Shown in pieces: positions 1-9,636 of a DNA stretch of 64,000 bases. Numbering within the stretch: the first letter of the stretch is position 1; each line of letters begins with the position of its first letter. Source of the DNA: Streptomyces marispadix (GTDB lineage: Bacteria; Actinomycetota; Actinomycetes; Streptomycetales; Streptomycetaceae); the NCBI RefSeq assembly GCF_022524345.1, contig NZ_JAKWJU010000002.1, forward strand, positions 5,508,001 to 5,572,000, in the 5' to 3' direction. A model generated the notes under the pieces. That model worked only from the letters and a program-made list of their open reading frames with translations, had not been told where the DNA came from and did not search any database. The translations under genes and the position numbers were made by a program.

Positions 1-2
1 CG

Positions 3-1247
3 AGGATGCGCGCCGAGCAGCTCTACACGGAGCGCTGGATGTTCCACGGCCCGCGCTTCCAGGGCGTGAGCGAACTGACGGCCATCGGCGAGCGGCACGT
101 CCGCGGGGTGCTCACCGCCCCGGAGGCGCCCGGCTCGCTGCTGGACAACGTCGGCCAGCTACTGGGCTACTGGATCATGGCGACGCTCACCGAACGCACC
201 ACGGTCTTCCCGGTGAGCATCGACCGCATACGCTTCCACGGCCCGGAGCCCGGCGTAGGCGAGCGTCTGACGTGTTCGATCCGCATCACCGGCGTCACCG
301 ACAGCACGCTCACCGCCGACATGCAGCTCCTCCACGAGGGCCGCGTATGGGCCGAGTTGAACGGCTGGACCGACCGGCGCTTCGACACCGATCCCGGCAT
401 CCGCGCCGTCGACCGCTTCCCCGGCGCCAACACGCTCTCCGCCCAGCGGCCCGAGGGCTGGTCGCAGGTGCACGAGCGCTGGCCCGACCTGGCGACGCGT
501 GAGCTGATCATGCGCAACATGCTCGGCGCCGCGGAGCGCGAGGGGTACGCGGCCCTGCCGCCCGTACGCAGAAGGCAGTTCCTGCTCGGGCGCATCGCCG
601 CCAAGGACGCCGTGCGCGGGCTGCTGTGGTCCGAGGGCGAGGGAGACGTCTATCCGGCGGAGATCTCCGTGCACAACGACGACGAGGGCAGGCCCTTCGT
701 ACGGGGCGTGCACGGGCGCACCGTGGGGGACTTGACGGTCTCCATAGCGCACCGGGGCGAGTGCGGCGTCGCCATCGCACGGCGCGGCCCCTGCGGCATC
801 GACGTGGAGGAGATCACCGCCCGTCCGCCCGCGACCCTCGAAGCGGCCTGCGGGCCGGACGAACTCGCCCTGCTGCGGGGCCTGTCGGGGAGCGGGCCCA
901 TGGGAGAGGACGCCGAGAAGCCTGCGGAGCCCGGCAGTTCGGGGGAGCCCGGCAGTTCGGGGGAGCCCGGCAGTTCGGGGGACTCCGGGAGCGAGGAGGT
1001 CTGGTTCACACGTTTCTGGGCGGCGAAGGAGGCCGTCGCGAAGCTGCGCGGCACCGGTCTGCGGGGGCGCCCGTCCGACTACGAGGTGGTCGAGGCGGAA
1101 AGCGGCCGGCTCCGAGTACGCCACGGGGGCGACTCGTACGAGGTGCGGGTCCGGGAAACATCGAATCCGCCGGGCCTGCCCGAGCGGCGCTATGTGGTCG
1201 CCTGGGCGGCCGGCTACGACGAATCAGGAGTGCGAGATGACCACTGA
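3..1247 (+). CDS. C-terminal part of an iterative type I polyketide synthase: dehydratase half plus 4'-phosphopantetheinyl transferase; 5' end outside window
   Basis: The frame is open to the left edge, so this is the tail of a larger protein; an internal ATG lies at position 6. Counting from it, residues 15-20 (GPRFQG) and the LLDNVGQ motif around Asp47 are the second hot-dog half of a PKS dehydratase. The His-containing first half must lie upstream. Residues about 180-400 are a phosphopantetheinyl transferase: GIDVEE near residue 264 (Mg site) and FWAAKEA near 337. A DH followed by an integral PPTase is the order known for enediyne, PUFA-like and heterocyst-glycolipid-type synthases. The enzyme would therefore modify its own ACPs and the free ACP encoded next, whose start overlaps this gene's end. 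The product cannot be named from the tail alone. A Gly/Ser repeat interrupts the PPTase domain. Confidence 0.85.
   Translation, partial: RMRAEQLYTERWMFHGPRFQGVSELTAIGERHVRGVLTAPEAPGSLLDNVGQLLGYWIMATLTERTTVFPVSIDRIRFHGPEPGVGERLTCSIRITGVTDSTLTADMQLLHEGRVWAELNGWTDRRFDTDPGIRAVDRFPGANTLSAQRPEGWSQVHERWPDLATRELIMRNMLGAAEREGYAALPPVRRRQFLLGRIAAKDAVRGLLWSEGEGDVYPAEISVHNDDEGRPFVRGVHGRTVGDLTVSIAHRGECGVAIARRGPCGIDVEEITARPPATLEAACGPDELALLRGLSGSGPMGEDAEKPAEPGSSGEPGSSGEPGSSGDSGSEEVWFTRFWAAKEAVAKLRGTGLRGRPSDYEVVEAESGRLRVRHGGDSYEVRVRETSNPPGLPERRYVVAWAAGYDESGVRDDH
927..980 (+). repeat. 18-bp tandem repeat, three copies, inside the PPTase domain
   Basis: Three perfect in-frame copies of gagcccggcagttcgggg lie end to end and encode a Gly/Ser/Pro/Glu linker. 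They fall between the Mg-binding motif and the WAAKEA motif, so they lengthen a surface loop without touching either. Confidence 0.9.
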
Positions 1248-1587
1248 CGCGACCGGGTTCGCACCTGCGCAGCCGCACGACGCGGCGCAGGTCGGAACCG
1301 ATCCGGCGGCCGTGCTGGCGGACATCGCCGGCATGCTGCGCGAACTGCTCGAGGAGTACGGCTTCGACGAGGCCGAGATCGGAATGGAGACCACCTTCCA
1401 CGACGATCTGGAGCTGGAGAGCATCGACCTCGTGTCGCTGTCCGGCTCGCTGCGCGAGCACTACGGCGACCGCGTCAACTTCGCCGAGTTCGTCGCCGAC
1501 CTGGAACTCGACGAGATCATCGCGCTCACCGTCGGGCAGCTCGTGGACTACGTCGTCGCGTCGCTGCGCGCCACGGAAGCAGGCTGA
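1237..1587 (+). CDS. Acyl carrier protein
   Basis: A 116-residue acidic protein with a carrier-protein fold signature. The motif around Ser62 (DLELESIDLVSLS) is the phosphopantetheine attachment site, in which Glu-Ser-Ile-Asp replaces the common Asp-Ser-Leu. The start chosen is the ATG at 1237, six bases after AGGAG at 1226-1230; an earlier in-frame GTG would add 15 residues from inside the previous gene. It overlaps the PKS stop by 11 bases, which implies translational coupling. It probably carries the chain made or extended by the upstream synthase, and the integral PPTase of that synthase is the obvious activating enzyme. The acyl substrate is unknown. Confidence 0.9.
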   Translation: MTTDATGFAPAQPHDAAQVGTDPAAVLADIAGMLRELLEEYGFDEAEIGMETTFHDDLELESIDLVSLSGSLREHYGDRVNFAEFVADLELDEIIALTVGQLVDYVVASLRATEAG

Positions 1588-1593
1588 TACCGG

Positions 1594-2481
1594 ATGAAGA
1601 TCCGTACCGGGGACATCACCACGCATGTGCAGCGCCTGCCCGCGGCGAAGCTGGAGGGGCAGCAAGGGGAGCCGCCCGTCGTGGTGTTCGTGCACGGGCT
1701 GCTGACCGACAGCCTGGCCAGCTACTACTTCACGCTCGGTCCCGCCTTCGCGGCAGCGGGCATCGACGTGATCATGTACGACCTGCGCGGGCACGGCCGC
1801 AGCGAACGGCCCTCGACGGGCTATCAGGTGGAGTGCTTCGTCGACGACATGGTGGCGCTGCTCGACGCGCTCGGCGAGCGGCGGCGGGTCCACGTGGTGG
1901 GCAACTCCTTCGGAGGGACGGTCGCCGCGGGCGCGGCCGCCTGGTATCCGGAACGCATCGCGACGCTCACCCTGATCGAGGCCGAGCCCCCGGTGCAGCG
2001 GTGGACCCGGCACATGGCCGAGGGACTGGCCCTCGCCAAGGAGCAGTTGGTCCACGAGGAGGTCATCGACTGGATCAAGGAGAACCGCGGCGCGCAGACC
2101 GCCCGCCTCTCGCGGATCGCGTGCAAGATCCTCAACTCCACCACGCTGGGCGACGAGGTGTGGAGCGGACGGATCATCGACGACGATCTGTCGGCGATCA
2201 CCTGCCCCGTGCTGGCGGTCTTCGGTGAGGAGTCGGGGCTGGTCGCCCAAGTCCCCCTGTTCGAGAAGGTGTGGGAGCGATGCCGCACCGTCGTGCTCCC
2301 CGACCAGGGCCACTCCGTACTGGTGGAGCGCACCAAGGAGACTCGCGACCTGCTGCTGGAGTGGATACGCGACCACCATGTGCCGGGGCACGTACCGGCA
2401 CAGCGCACGGCCCCGGCACGGTCCGCATCGGCAGGGCAGCAGCACCTGTCCGGGCACGAACTGGCAGAGGCCCTGCGATGA
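1594..2481 (+). CDS. Alpha/beta-fold hydrolase
   Basis: A 295-residue single-domain alpha/beta hydrolase. Visible elements are the oxyanion-loop HG motif (VFVHGLL, residues 32-38), RGHGRS after strand 4, the nucleophile elbow GNSFGG with Ser105, and a late His in DQGHS near residue 239. No signal peptide is present, so it acts in the cytoplasm. It starts six bases after the ACP stop, and its stop overlaps the start of the glycosyltransferase by ATGA. In this position it could release the acyl chain from the carrier protein (thioesterase-like) or hydrolyse a later ester; the sequence does not decide between these. Confidence 0.85.
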   Translation: MKIRTGDITTHVQRLPAAKLEGQQGEPPVVVFVHGLLTDSLASYYFTLGPAFAAAGIDVIMYDLRGHGRSERPSTGYQVECFVDDMVALLDALGERRRVHVVGNSFGGTVAAGAAAWYPERIATLTLIEAEPPVQRWTRHMAEGLALAKEQLVHEEVIDWIKENRGAQTARLSRIACKILNSTTLGDEVWSGRIIDDDLSAITCPVLAVFGEESGLVAQVPLFEKVWERCRTVVLPDQGHSVLVERTKETRDLLLEWIRDHHVPGHVPAQRTAPARSASAGQQHLSGHELAEALR

Positions 2482-3683
2482 CTCGCTTCCTCTTCGTCGT
2501 CCCCCCGCTGGTCGGGCACACCAACCCGCTGCTGGGGGTCGCCGCCGAACTCGACCGCCGGGGCCACCGCGTGGCCTGGGCCGGGTACGGCGACCAGATC
2601 CGGCGCCTGGCCGGAGACGGCGCCGAGGTCCACGAGACGCAGATGCCCGACGCCGGGCTGCGCAGGCCGCCGGAACTGATCGGGCCCGCCGCGTTCCGCT
2701 TCCTGTGGGAGGAGTTCTTCGCACCTCTGGCGGCACTGATGGCGCCCGGGGTCGACACCGCGATCCGCGACTTCGGGCCCGATGTGGTTGTCGCCGACCA
2801 GCACGCGGTCGCCGGTGCGCTCGTCGCCGAGCGGCACGGCATCCCCTACGTCACATCGGTGACGACCTCCGCCGAACTCACCGATCCGCTCTCGTCGATG
2901 CCGAAGGTCGACGCCTGGCTGAAGGGCATCTTCGCCTCGCTGCGGGAGCGCTTCGGCGACGTACGACGCAGCGACGACCCACGCTTCTCACCGCACGGCA
3001 TCATCGCCTTCACCGGACGCGCCCTGCTCGGGCCCGACCCGCTGCCCTGGGACGGCGTGCATCTCGTGGGGCCCGCGATCGCCCCCCGTACCTCCCAATG
3101 CGCCTTCCCCTACGAGGAGTTGGACCCGAACCGCCGCAAGGTGCTGGTGACGCTGGGCACGGCCAACGTGGACGCGGGCGGGCGCTTCCTCGGGGAGGCG
3201 GTCGCCGCGCTGGAGACGATGCGCGAGAGCGTGCAGGGCGTGGTCGTCGACCCCGGCGGACTGCTCGACGAGCAGCGCACCGCCCAACTACGCGAGGAGT
3301 GCGGGCTGTTGGTGCGCGAATACGTGCCGCAGCTCGAACTGCTCGGCCACATCGACGCCGTCGTCTGCCACGGCGGCCACAACACCGTGTGCGAATCGCT
3401 GTGGCACGGCCTTCCGCTCGTCCTGGCGCCGATCCGCGACGACCAGCCGATCGTCTCCGGCCAGGTCGTCGACGCGGGCGCGGGAGTGCGGGTCCGCTTC
3501 AACCGGGTCGACGCGGCCCGGCTGGGCGCCGCGGTCGAAGCGGTGCTCGATCCGGCGCGTGGCCACCGGGCCGCGGCCGAGGAGATCGGCCGCTCCCTCC
3601 GCGACGCAGGAGGCGCCCCGGCCGCCGCCGACCACCTCGGCCGTATCGCCGCGCAGCCGGCGAACTACCAGGCAGCAGGCTGA
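2478..3683 (+). CDS. UDP-dependent glycosyltransferase, macrolide (MGT) type, GT1 family
   Basis: A 401-residue GT-B enzyme. The start is the ATG at 2478, which overlaps the hydrolase stop as ATGA. The N-terminal acceptor domain begins MTRFLFVVPPLVGHTNPLL, which holds the conserved GHxNP segment. The C-terminal donor domain has the GT1 block VCHGGHNTVCESLWHGLPLV followed by RDDQP, where His-Gly-Gly-His-Asn binds the nucleotide sugar phosphate. It is expected to attach a sugar to the product of this cluster, giving a glycolipid or glycosylated polyketide. The following ABC exporter would fit with moving that product out of the cell. Confidence 0.9.
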   Translation: MTRFLFVVPPLVGHTNPLLGVAAELDRRGHRVAWAGYGDQIRRLAGDGAEVHETQMPDAGLRRPPELIGPAAFRFLWEEFFAPLAALMAPGVDTAIRDFGPDVVVADQHAVAGALVAERHGIPYVTSVTTSAELTDPLSSMPKVDAWLKGIFASLRERFGDVRRSDDPRFSPHGIIAFTGRALLGPDPLPWDGVHLVGPAIAPRTSQCAFPYEELDPNRRKVLVTLGTANVDAGGRFLGEAVAALETMRESVQGVVVDPGGLLDEQRTAQLREECGLLVREYVPQLELLGHIDAVVCHGGHNTVCESLWHGLPLVLAPIRDDQPIVSGQVVDAGAGVRVRFNRVDAARLGAAVEAVLDPARGHRAAAEEIGRSLRDAGGAPAAADHLGRIAAQPANYQAAG

Positions 3684-3730
3684 CCTCCGTCCGACGGCGA
3701 CCGACCAGCGACCAGCGTGTAGGAACTCAC

Positions 3731-6325
3731 ATGACGACGGCTCCCGGAACCCACGAGCCCTTCGGGTTCTTCCAGGGCTCGCAGCCCCAGGCCCCGCAGT
3801 ACCCGGCCCGCCCAGCAGTACCCGGCCGCGCCCGAACGGCCCGGGGACCCGAGGGCGAGCGTGCTGCGCATCGACCACCGCAAGCGTGCGCCGCTGCGTG
3901 TGCTGATGGGGTACGCCCGTCCTCACCGCCTCGTCCTGTTCGCGACGCTGCTGCTCGTGCTCACCTCCAGCGGCGCCGGCCTGATGCAGCCGCTCGTGGC
4001 GCAGGACGTCCTCTCCTCCCTCGCGGACGGAGGGGACGTCAAGGGGCCGGTCATCCTGCTCGGTGCGCTGGTGGTCGCGGGCGCCGGGCTGACCGGGCTC
4101 CAGTCGTGGTGGCAGCAGCGCACGTCGGAGCGCGTCGTGCGGCGCGTACGGCAGGACCTGGTGTTCCGTCTGATCAGGCTGCGCGTACCGGAGTTGGACC
4201 GGCGTCCGCCGGGCGACCTCATCGCCCGCGTCACCTCCGACAGCACGCTGTTGCAGAACGCCGCCACCGAGGGCCTCATCATGATCGCCAACGGCGTTCT
4301 CAGCATCGCAGGTGCCCCGGGGTGCTGATGGGCGTGGTCCATCTGCCGCTGCTCGGTGTGACGGTCGGGGTGCTGATGGCCGTCGGCCTGATCATGGGCG
4401 GCATCCTGCCGCGCATCCGCAAGGCCGTCGCCCGCGCGCAGGAGTCGATAGGCGCGGTGGGCTCGGCGCTCGACCGTACGCTCGGCGCTGCCCGCACGGT
4501 GAAGGCCAACGGCGCGGAGGACCGGGAGACCGAGGTCGCCGACCGGGCCATCGACGGTGCCTACAGGGCGGGGCTGGTCGGTGCCCGCTATGTGGCGCTC
4601 GTCAAGATCCTCTCCGGGGTCTCCATCCAGGCGGCGTTCCTCGCGGTGCTCGGTGTCGGCGGTGCGCTGGTCGCCTCCGGCGATCTGGAGACGCCGCAGC
4701 TCATCGCGTTCCTGCTGTACGTCTTCTATCTGGCCAGCCCCATCGGCTCCCTCGTCGCCGGGCTGGGCATGCTCCAGCAGGGACTGGGCGCCGTAGGGCG
4801 CATCGAGCAGATCAAGCGGATGGCGGTCGAGGCGGACGTCGACGAGGAGCCGCCGGAGCCGACGGCGCTGCCGAAGCACCCGCGCCCCGGCAGGCCCGCG
4901 AACGGGCAGACGAACGGCCATGGGGAAGGCCCGGTCGACGGCGCCCGCAACGGCCATGCGAACGGTTACGCCGGTGACGAGGGACCGCAGGGCAACCCCG
5001 CCTCGACGATGAAGCTGCAAGTCGTCGGCGCACGCGCCGCAGGCATCCGCAGGCCGCCGACCATCGAGTTCCGCGACGTGCGCTTCTCCTACCCGGGCCG
5101 CGGCACCGCGTTGAAGGGCATCTCGTACACCATTCCCGGCGGCACGCAGACCGCCCTCGTCGGGCTCTCCGGCGCCGGGAAGACCACCATGTTCGCGCTG
5201 CTCCAGCGCTTCTACGACCCTTCCGCGGGCCAGATCATCATCGACGGCGTCGACATCGAGACCATGCGCCGTGCGGAGGTGCGCCGCCGCATCGCATACG
5301 TCGAGCAGGACTCCCCGGTGATGGCGGGAACGCTGGAGGACAACCTCAAGTACTCGGCCACGAACGCCTCCGAGGCCGACATCGCCGAGGCGCTTCGCGT
5401 GACACGTCTGGACGCGCTGATCGAGCGCCTGCCCGACGGCCTTCGTACGGAGGTCGGCAACCGCGGTGTCTCCCTCTCGGGCGGTGAACGTCAACGCCTC
5501 GCCATCGCAAGGGCGTTGCTGCGCAAGCCGGAGGTGCTGCTGCTGGACGAGGCCACGGCTCAGCTCGACGCGCGCAACGAGCAGGCGCTGCGTGAGGCCG
5601 TCGACCAGGCGGCACAGCGCTGCACCGTCATCCTCATCGCGCACCGGCTGTCCACGGTGACCCACGTCGACCAGATCGTGGTGATGGAGCACGGCGAGAT
5701 ACGTGCGCTCGGCAGCCACGAGGAGCTGGTGAAGCGCGACGGTCTCTACCGCGAACTCGCCTCGTCCCAGATGCTCGTGGGCGAGGGAGACGCCGACTCC
5801 GGTGCGCAGAGCGCGAGTTCGGGCGGTGCCGCGGGGGGCGGTACCGCGACCGGCGCTGCCGGCGGTGGGCACAGCGGGAGACAGGGCGGTGGGCCCCGTC
5901 GTGCGCCGAGCGGTGCACCGGGTGGTGCCGCCCCGGGCGAGGCACGGCAGGGCGCAGGCCACGCGCCGTCCCAGGGGCAGGGAGGACAAGGGCACGCACG
6001 GACACCCGCACAGCCGGCCCCGGCGGCGCCGCCCACGCAGGCAGCACCGCCACAGCCGACGCCGCCGGCACCTCCCCGACCGTCCGCGTCGGCCCCGGCC
6101 GCGCCCCGCGACGGCGGCGGCTGGGACGCCTTCAACCGCCCGAACGGTGCCGCCGCCGGCCGACGGCCGGGCCCGCCACCGCCGCCGCCCGCGCCGGGGA
6201 CCGTTCCGGCGACCGCACCCGGCGGCCCGGGTGAGGCCTCCGGCGGTGTACGGGGCGTACCCGAGGACCACGCGGCGCGTGCGCCGGAGCGCGGCCCCGC
6301 TCCCGGCGTCCCACCGCGTCGCTGA
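3731..6325 (+). pseudogene. ABC exporter (fused permease and ATPase), broken by two frameshifts
   Basis: The reading starts at ATG 3731 after AGGAA (MTTAPGTHEPFGFF). It must change frame near 3800-3816, inside two copies of cagtacccggcc set 19 bases apart, to reach VLRIDHRKRAPLRVLMGY and the first half of the membrane domain. It must change back near 4312-4323, at a ccccgggg run, to reach the rest of that domain and the nucleotide-binding domain. The first shift fits +1 and the second -1, so the frame is restored overall. The ATPase domain is intact: Walker A GLSGAGKTT, signature LSGGERQ, Walker B VLLLDEATA, His switch IAHRLS. An Asn/Gly linker precedes it and about 180 Pro/Gly/Ala-rich residues follow. 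A GTG at 3861 could serve as an alternative start, but the break at 4315 would remain. Homologues work as homodimeric lipid or drug exporters. Confidence 0.8.
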
Positions 6326-6411
6326 TCTTCGCTCGCAGCAGCAACTTCCTTACCGCGCAGGGGACTCGGGGCCTTCACATTCGTGCCACCGGCATCCGTG
6401 CCACGACGGGT

Positions 6412-6445
6412 GAAGGGCGTCCGCCGAGCACGACGGACGCCCTTC
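6412..6445. terminator. Bidirectional hairpin terminator
   Basis: Perfect 12-bp arms gaagggcgtccg and cggacgcccttc flank a 10-base loop, followed by tctcctcc. It sits between the converging ABC exporter and lipase genes. Confidence 0.7.
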
Positions 6446-6477
6446 TCCTCCCCGCCAGGGGTGTATGTGCCGGACGG

Positions 6478-7278
6478 TCAGCCCATGAGCGGGTTGAGCG
6501 CGGCGAGGTAGCCGTCCCGGTGGCCTTCGACATTCGGGTGGTAGGACTCGTTCAGTTTGTCCCACTCGAGGCTGGTGACCCATTCGTCGTTGCCCGAGCA
6601 GATGGTGTGCGGGTCGAAAACCGGTCGTGCGTCCAGGAACTGGAATCCGGCTTCCTTCGAGCGCGTGGCCATGATCTCGGCGAGCGTGTCGGCCGCGGAG
6701 TTCAGCGCGGACCGCTCCTTGTCGCTGAGGCCGAGAATGCCGCAGTCACCTCCAATTGTGTAAAGCCGCGGATATCCGACGACGATGACTTTCGCGGACG
6801 GTGCAGCCGCGCGCACTGCGGAGTACGTCTTGGAAAGCGCGGGTGACAGGGTGCTGGCCGCTGCCGCCTTGGCCGCGTCGACGCCTGCTATGCAGTCGGC
6901 GTCGTCCGCGGTGAGGATGCAGTTCTTCAGCACGTCGACGAATCCGACGTCGTTGCCGCCGATCTGCAACGTGACGAGTGACGTATCCGGTGTGAGCTGG
7001 CCGATCTGCGTGTTCATCACGTCGGCCGTGGTCGCGCCGGAGCATGCCGCCTCGACGAATGCGACCTCCTGGTGGGCGGCGGCCCACAGCCTCGGGTACG
7101 AGGTGGGGCCACGGCGGCAGGCGTCGTCCGGATTGTCGTAGGTCTTCGTTCCTACAGCGACGGTATAGGAATCGCCGAGAGCCACGTATTTGCCCGCGGC
7201 AGCCTGCGAACCCGGAGCGACGAAGGCTATGGCCACCATCGCGAGCAATGCGGCGAACAGCAGCTTCAACGAGCGCAT
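6478..7278 (-). CDS. Secreted SGNH/GDSL lipase-esterase
   Basis: A 266-residue protein with a Sec signal peptide of about 27 residues (RSLK, hydrophobic core, GSQAAA cleavage region). Block I is GDSY with nucleophile Ser37, the oxyanion Asn109 is in IGGND, and the catalytic His247 is in SYHPNVEGH. Six cysteines fit the three disulfides known in the Streptomyces extracellular lipase group. It therefore most likely hydrolyses lipid esters outside the cell. GGAG lies about 11 bases before the ATG. It is transcribed alone from the AT-richer region 7279-7500 and ends at the shared hairpin. Confidence 0.93.
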   Translation of the reverse strand: MRSLKLLFAALLAMVAIAFVAPGSQAAAGKYVALGDSYTVAVGTKTYDNPDDACRRGPTSYPRLWAAAHQEVAFVEAACSGATTADVMNTQIGQLTPDTSLVTLQIGGNDVGFVDVLKNCILTADDADCIAGVDAAKAAAASTLSPALSKTYSAVRAAAPSAKVIVVGYPRLYTIGGDCGILGLSDKERSALNSAADTLAEIMATRSKEAGFQFLDARPVFDPHTICSGNDEWVTSLEWDKLNESYHPNVEGHRDGYLAALNPLMG

Positions 7279-7733
7279 GAAGTTGTCTTCTCCGAAGGTG
7301 GGGGATGAGAACGGAACAACTCAGGAATAGCAGCAGCCTCACGCGCGTGGATACGTCCGGGCACGTAATTTTTGGATCACGGTTCGATAAACGCGATGCT
7401 TTCCGATCATGTTTCGGTGATCCATTCCAGGTCGCAATACCGGCAATGCGGGCGGATTTTCTTTCCGTTTTCACCGGGCTGCCTGATCGAAATTGCTTAC
7501 GCGATTCCGGTGTGCGGGCGGCGGCTTCGGGCGGTGCCACGCGAGCGCGGGCGTCCTGCCTCTGGTCCGGTCCCGCTGCCTGCCGTGAAGAGCCTTCACC
7601 GTCCCCTCACGCAGTCCGCCGCCCGCCGTCACTCCCCAACTGACGCCGCTTTGCTTCACGTTCGCAACCAACGAGCGCTCCCGGCGTCGACGCTGCCCCT
7701 CATGCGTCGCTCTTTCGGGGGAGGACCGGCTCA
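7279..7733. other. 455-bp intergenic region with relatively AT-rich lipase upstream sequence
   Basis: The part nearest the lipase (about 7300-7500) is clearly lower in GC than the rest of the window and must hold the lipase promoter on the minus strand. I found no convincing paired -35/-10 boxes and no supported gene. The right half returns to normal GC and ends in GGGGGAGGA before the next gene. Confidence 0.5.
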
Positions 7734-9104
7734 GTGGAACGGTTCCGCTGCCCCCGCACCGCTTACCTTCCCGGCATGCACGTCACGAGGAACCGCACCG
7801 GGGACAGCACGGACGCGACCCCGGCCGCCCAGCCGCCGTCCCAACGGGCCGCCGCCGAGGGCCGGTTGCCCGCCCCCGTCGTGACCGCACTGCATCTGGC
7901 CGCGTTCCGCACACTGCGCGACCGCACCGTCCCGCTCGCCCCGGTCACCCTGCTTCGCGGGCCCGGCGGCAGCGGCAAGTCGGCCGCGCTGGAGGCGTAT
8001 GAGGCGCTCGCCCGGCTCGGCGGCGGCGAGGCGCTGGGCGAGGTCTTCGGCCCGGCGTGCGGAGGCGCGAGCGCATGCGTGCCGCAGGATTCGCACCCCG
8101 ACAGCGAGGGACGGCGCGGCTTCCGCCTCGGCTGCACCGTCGAAGGCCCCGCCGGCGCCGTGCGGTTCGACCTCGCGGTGCAGGCAGAGCCCCGGCTGCT
8201 CGTCGCCGGTGAGCGCCTGTCGCTGAGCGGCGGCCGTACGCTGCTGAGGACCGCTCTGCGCGACGACGCACGCCCCGCCGTCCGCGCCGAGTGGCACAGC
8301 GCCGGGGCCGGACGCACCACGCGGGCGCGCCTGCCCGCCGACCGGCTCGCAACGGCCCTGCTGCCGCTGCGAGTTGCGGGCGGCACCGAGGAGGAGCGGC
8401 GGGTGCTGGCCGCCGCCGAGCAGGTGGTGGTGGCGCTGCGCTCCGTCTTCGCCTGCGACCCGCGCCCGGAGACCATGCGCGACCCGGTACCCGCCGCCGA
8501 CACCCTGCTGCGCGGCGGCTGCGACAACCTGGCGGCCGTGCGGCGCCGTACGCGTACGGAGTGCTCCGTGCGGCACGGCCATCTCGTGGACGCCCTGCGT
8601 GCCGGGTGCGCGGGCCCGGTCGCCGATCTGATCGCCGACGTCTCGCACGAGGCGGGCGACAGGGGACGCGTGCGCGCGGTGGTGGTCCGCCACGGCGGTA
8701 CGGGCCGAAGTGCCGTCGGCACCGCCCCCGTCGGCGTCCCTGCCCGCCCGTCGGACCCTGCCCCCGCCCGCATGCAGCGCGAGGTCCGTACGCCCCTGGA
8801 GTGGCTGGGCGACGGGGAGTTGCGCTACGCGGCCCTCTCTCTGGTGCTGCTCACGGGCCCCGGTGTGCTGTCGATGGACCCCGCGCAGGAGGTGCTTCCC
8901 GCGCGCCAGGCGCTGACGGTGCTGGCCGATGGTCTCGACCGCGGTCTGGACGCTCGACAGACGGCCGAACTGATCGCGCTTGCGGTGCGGATGGGGAAGC
9001 GGGGGCATGTGCGGCTGCTGGCCGCGGTGGGCGATGCGGGGTGTGCTGGGAAGGAGGCGGCGCGGCACCCGGGAGTGTCCCTGGTAGACCTGGGGGGTGA
9101 GTGA
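7734..9104 (+). CDS. AAA/SMC-like ATP-binding protein
   Basis: A 456-residue protein whose GTG start at 7734 is preceded by GGGGGAGGA nine bases upstream; an in-frame ATG at 7776 has no ribosome site. Walker A is GPGGSGKSA near residue 76, in the context [22 protein letters not shown] that is typical of SMC/RecF-like ATPases. A late [16 protein letters not shown] resembles the ABC/SMC signature helix and is followed by a hydrophobic strand that could form Walker B. No membrane segment is seen. It overlaps the start of the MazG-like gene by 8 bases, so the two are co-translated. The role is unknown; the fold suggests nucleotide-dependent regulation or DNA-linked work. Confidence 0.75.
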   Translation: MERFRCPRTAYLPGMHVTRNRTGDSTDATPAAQPPSQRAAAEGRLPAPVVTALHLAAFRTLRDRTVPLAPVTLLRGPGGSGKSAALEAYEALARLGGGEALGEVFGPACGGASACVPQDSHPDSEGRRGFRLGCTVEGPAGAVRFDLAVQAEPRLLVAGERLSLSGGRTLLRTALRDDARPAVRAEWHSAGAGRTTRARLPADRLATALLPLRVAGGTEEERRVLAAAEQVVVALRSVFACDPRPETMRDPVPAADTLLRGGCDNLAAVRRRTRTECSVRHGHLVDALRAGCAGPVADLIADVSHEAGDRGRVRAVVVRHGGTGRSAVGTAPVGVPARPSDPAPARMQREVRTPLEWLGDGELRYAALSLVLLTGPGVLSMDPAQEVLPARQALTVLADGLDRGLDARQTAELIALAVRMGKRGHVRLLAAVGDAGCAGKEAARHPGVSLVDLGGE

Positions 9105-9528
9105 ATTCCCCGCGCCTTCTTCGCCGTCCTCCCCGTCCTCCGCCTCCTCGCCGTCCGCTCCCTCTGGCCGTTCCGGCGAACCGGACCCGCCCGAGTCCGT
9201 GGCCCGCCTCCAGGCCAGGCTCGCGGAGTTCGCCGCCGCACGCGACTGGGGGCAGTACCACACGCCGAAGAATCTGGCCGCCGCGCTGAGCGTCGAGGCG
9301 TCCGAACTCGTCGAGATCTTCCAGTGGCTGACGCCTGAGGAGTCGGCCGGGGTGATGGAGTGCCCCGAGTCCGCGCGCCGCGTCGAGGACGAAGTCGCCG
9401 ATGTCCTCTCGTATCTGCTCCAGTTCTGCGAAGTGCTGGGGATCGATGTGCTGAAAGCGCTTGCCGCGAAGATCGAACGGAATGAGAAGCGTTTCCCGGT
9501 ACCCGGAACCGGTCACTCTATGAAGTGA
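9097..9528 (+). CDS. MazG-like nucleotide pyrophosphohydrolase
   Basis: A 143-residue protein starting at GTG 9097 inside the end of the ATPase gene. After a Ser/Pro-rich leader of about 30 residues comes an all-alpha NTP pyrophosphohydrolase domain: ARDWGQYHTPKNLA, then EASELVEIFQW (first metal-binding Glu pair) and EDEVADVLSYL (second acidic motif). This is the EEXXE plus EXXD arrangement of the MazG/dCTPase group. It likely hydrolyses a (d)NTP to the monophosphate and pyrophosphate; the preferred nucleotide cannot be read from the sequence. It would be co-expressed with the preceding ATPase. Confidence 0.88.
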   Translation: MSEFPAPSSPSSPSSASSPSAPSGRSGEPDPPESVARLQARLAEFAAARDWGQYHTPKNLAAALSVEASELVEIFQWLTPEESAGVMECPESARRVEDEVADVLSYLLQFCEVLGIDVLKALAAKIERNEKRFPVPGTGHSMK

Positions 9529-9636
9529 CGAAGTTATTCGCGCCAGGCAGTATGTCCGGATTGACCTCAATTACCCCGGCTTACATGCCTATTGGAAGTC
9601 ACTCTCCGTAGTGACTTGTGGAGGGAGGTGGCGTAG

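Noticed and set aside
3923..6271. 782-codon open frame on the minus strand opposite the ABC exporter
   Set aside because: Antisense shadow of a high-GC gene; composition is Arg/Gly/His-rich without domains, while the plus strand holds clear ABC motifs.
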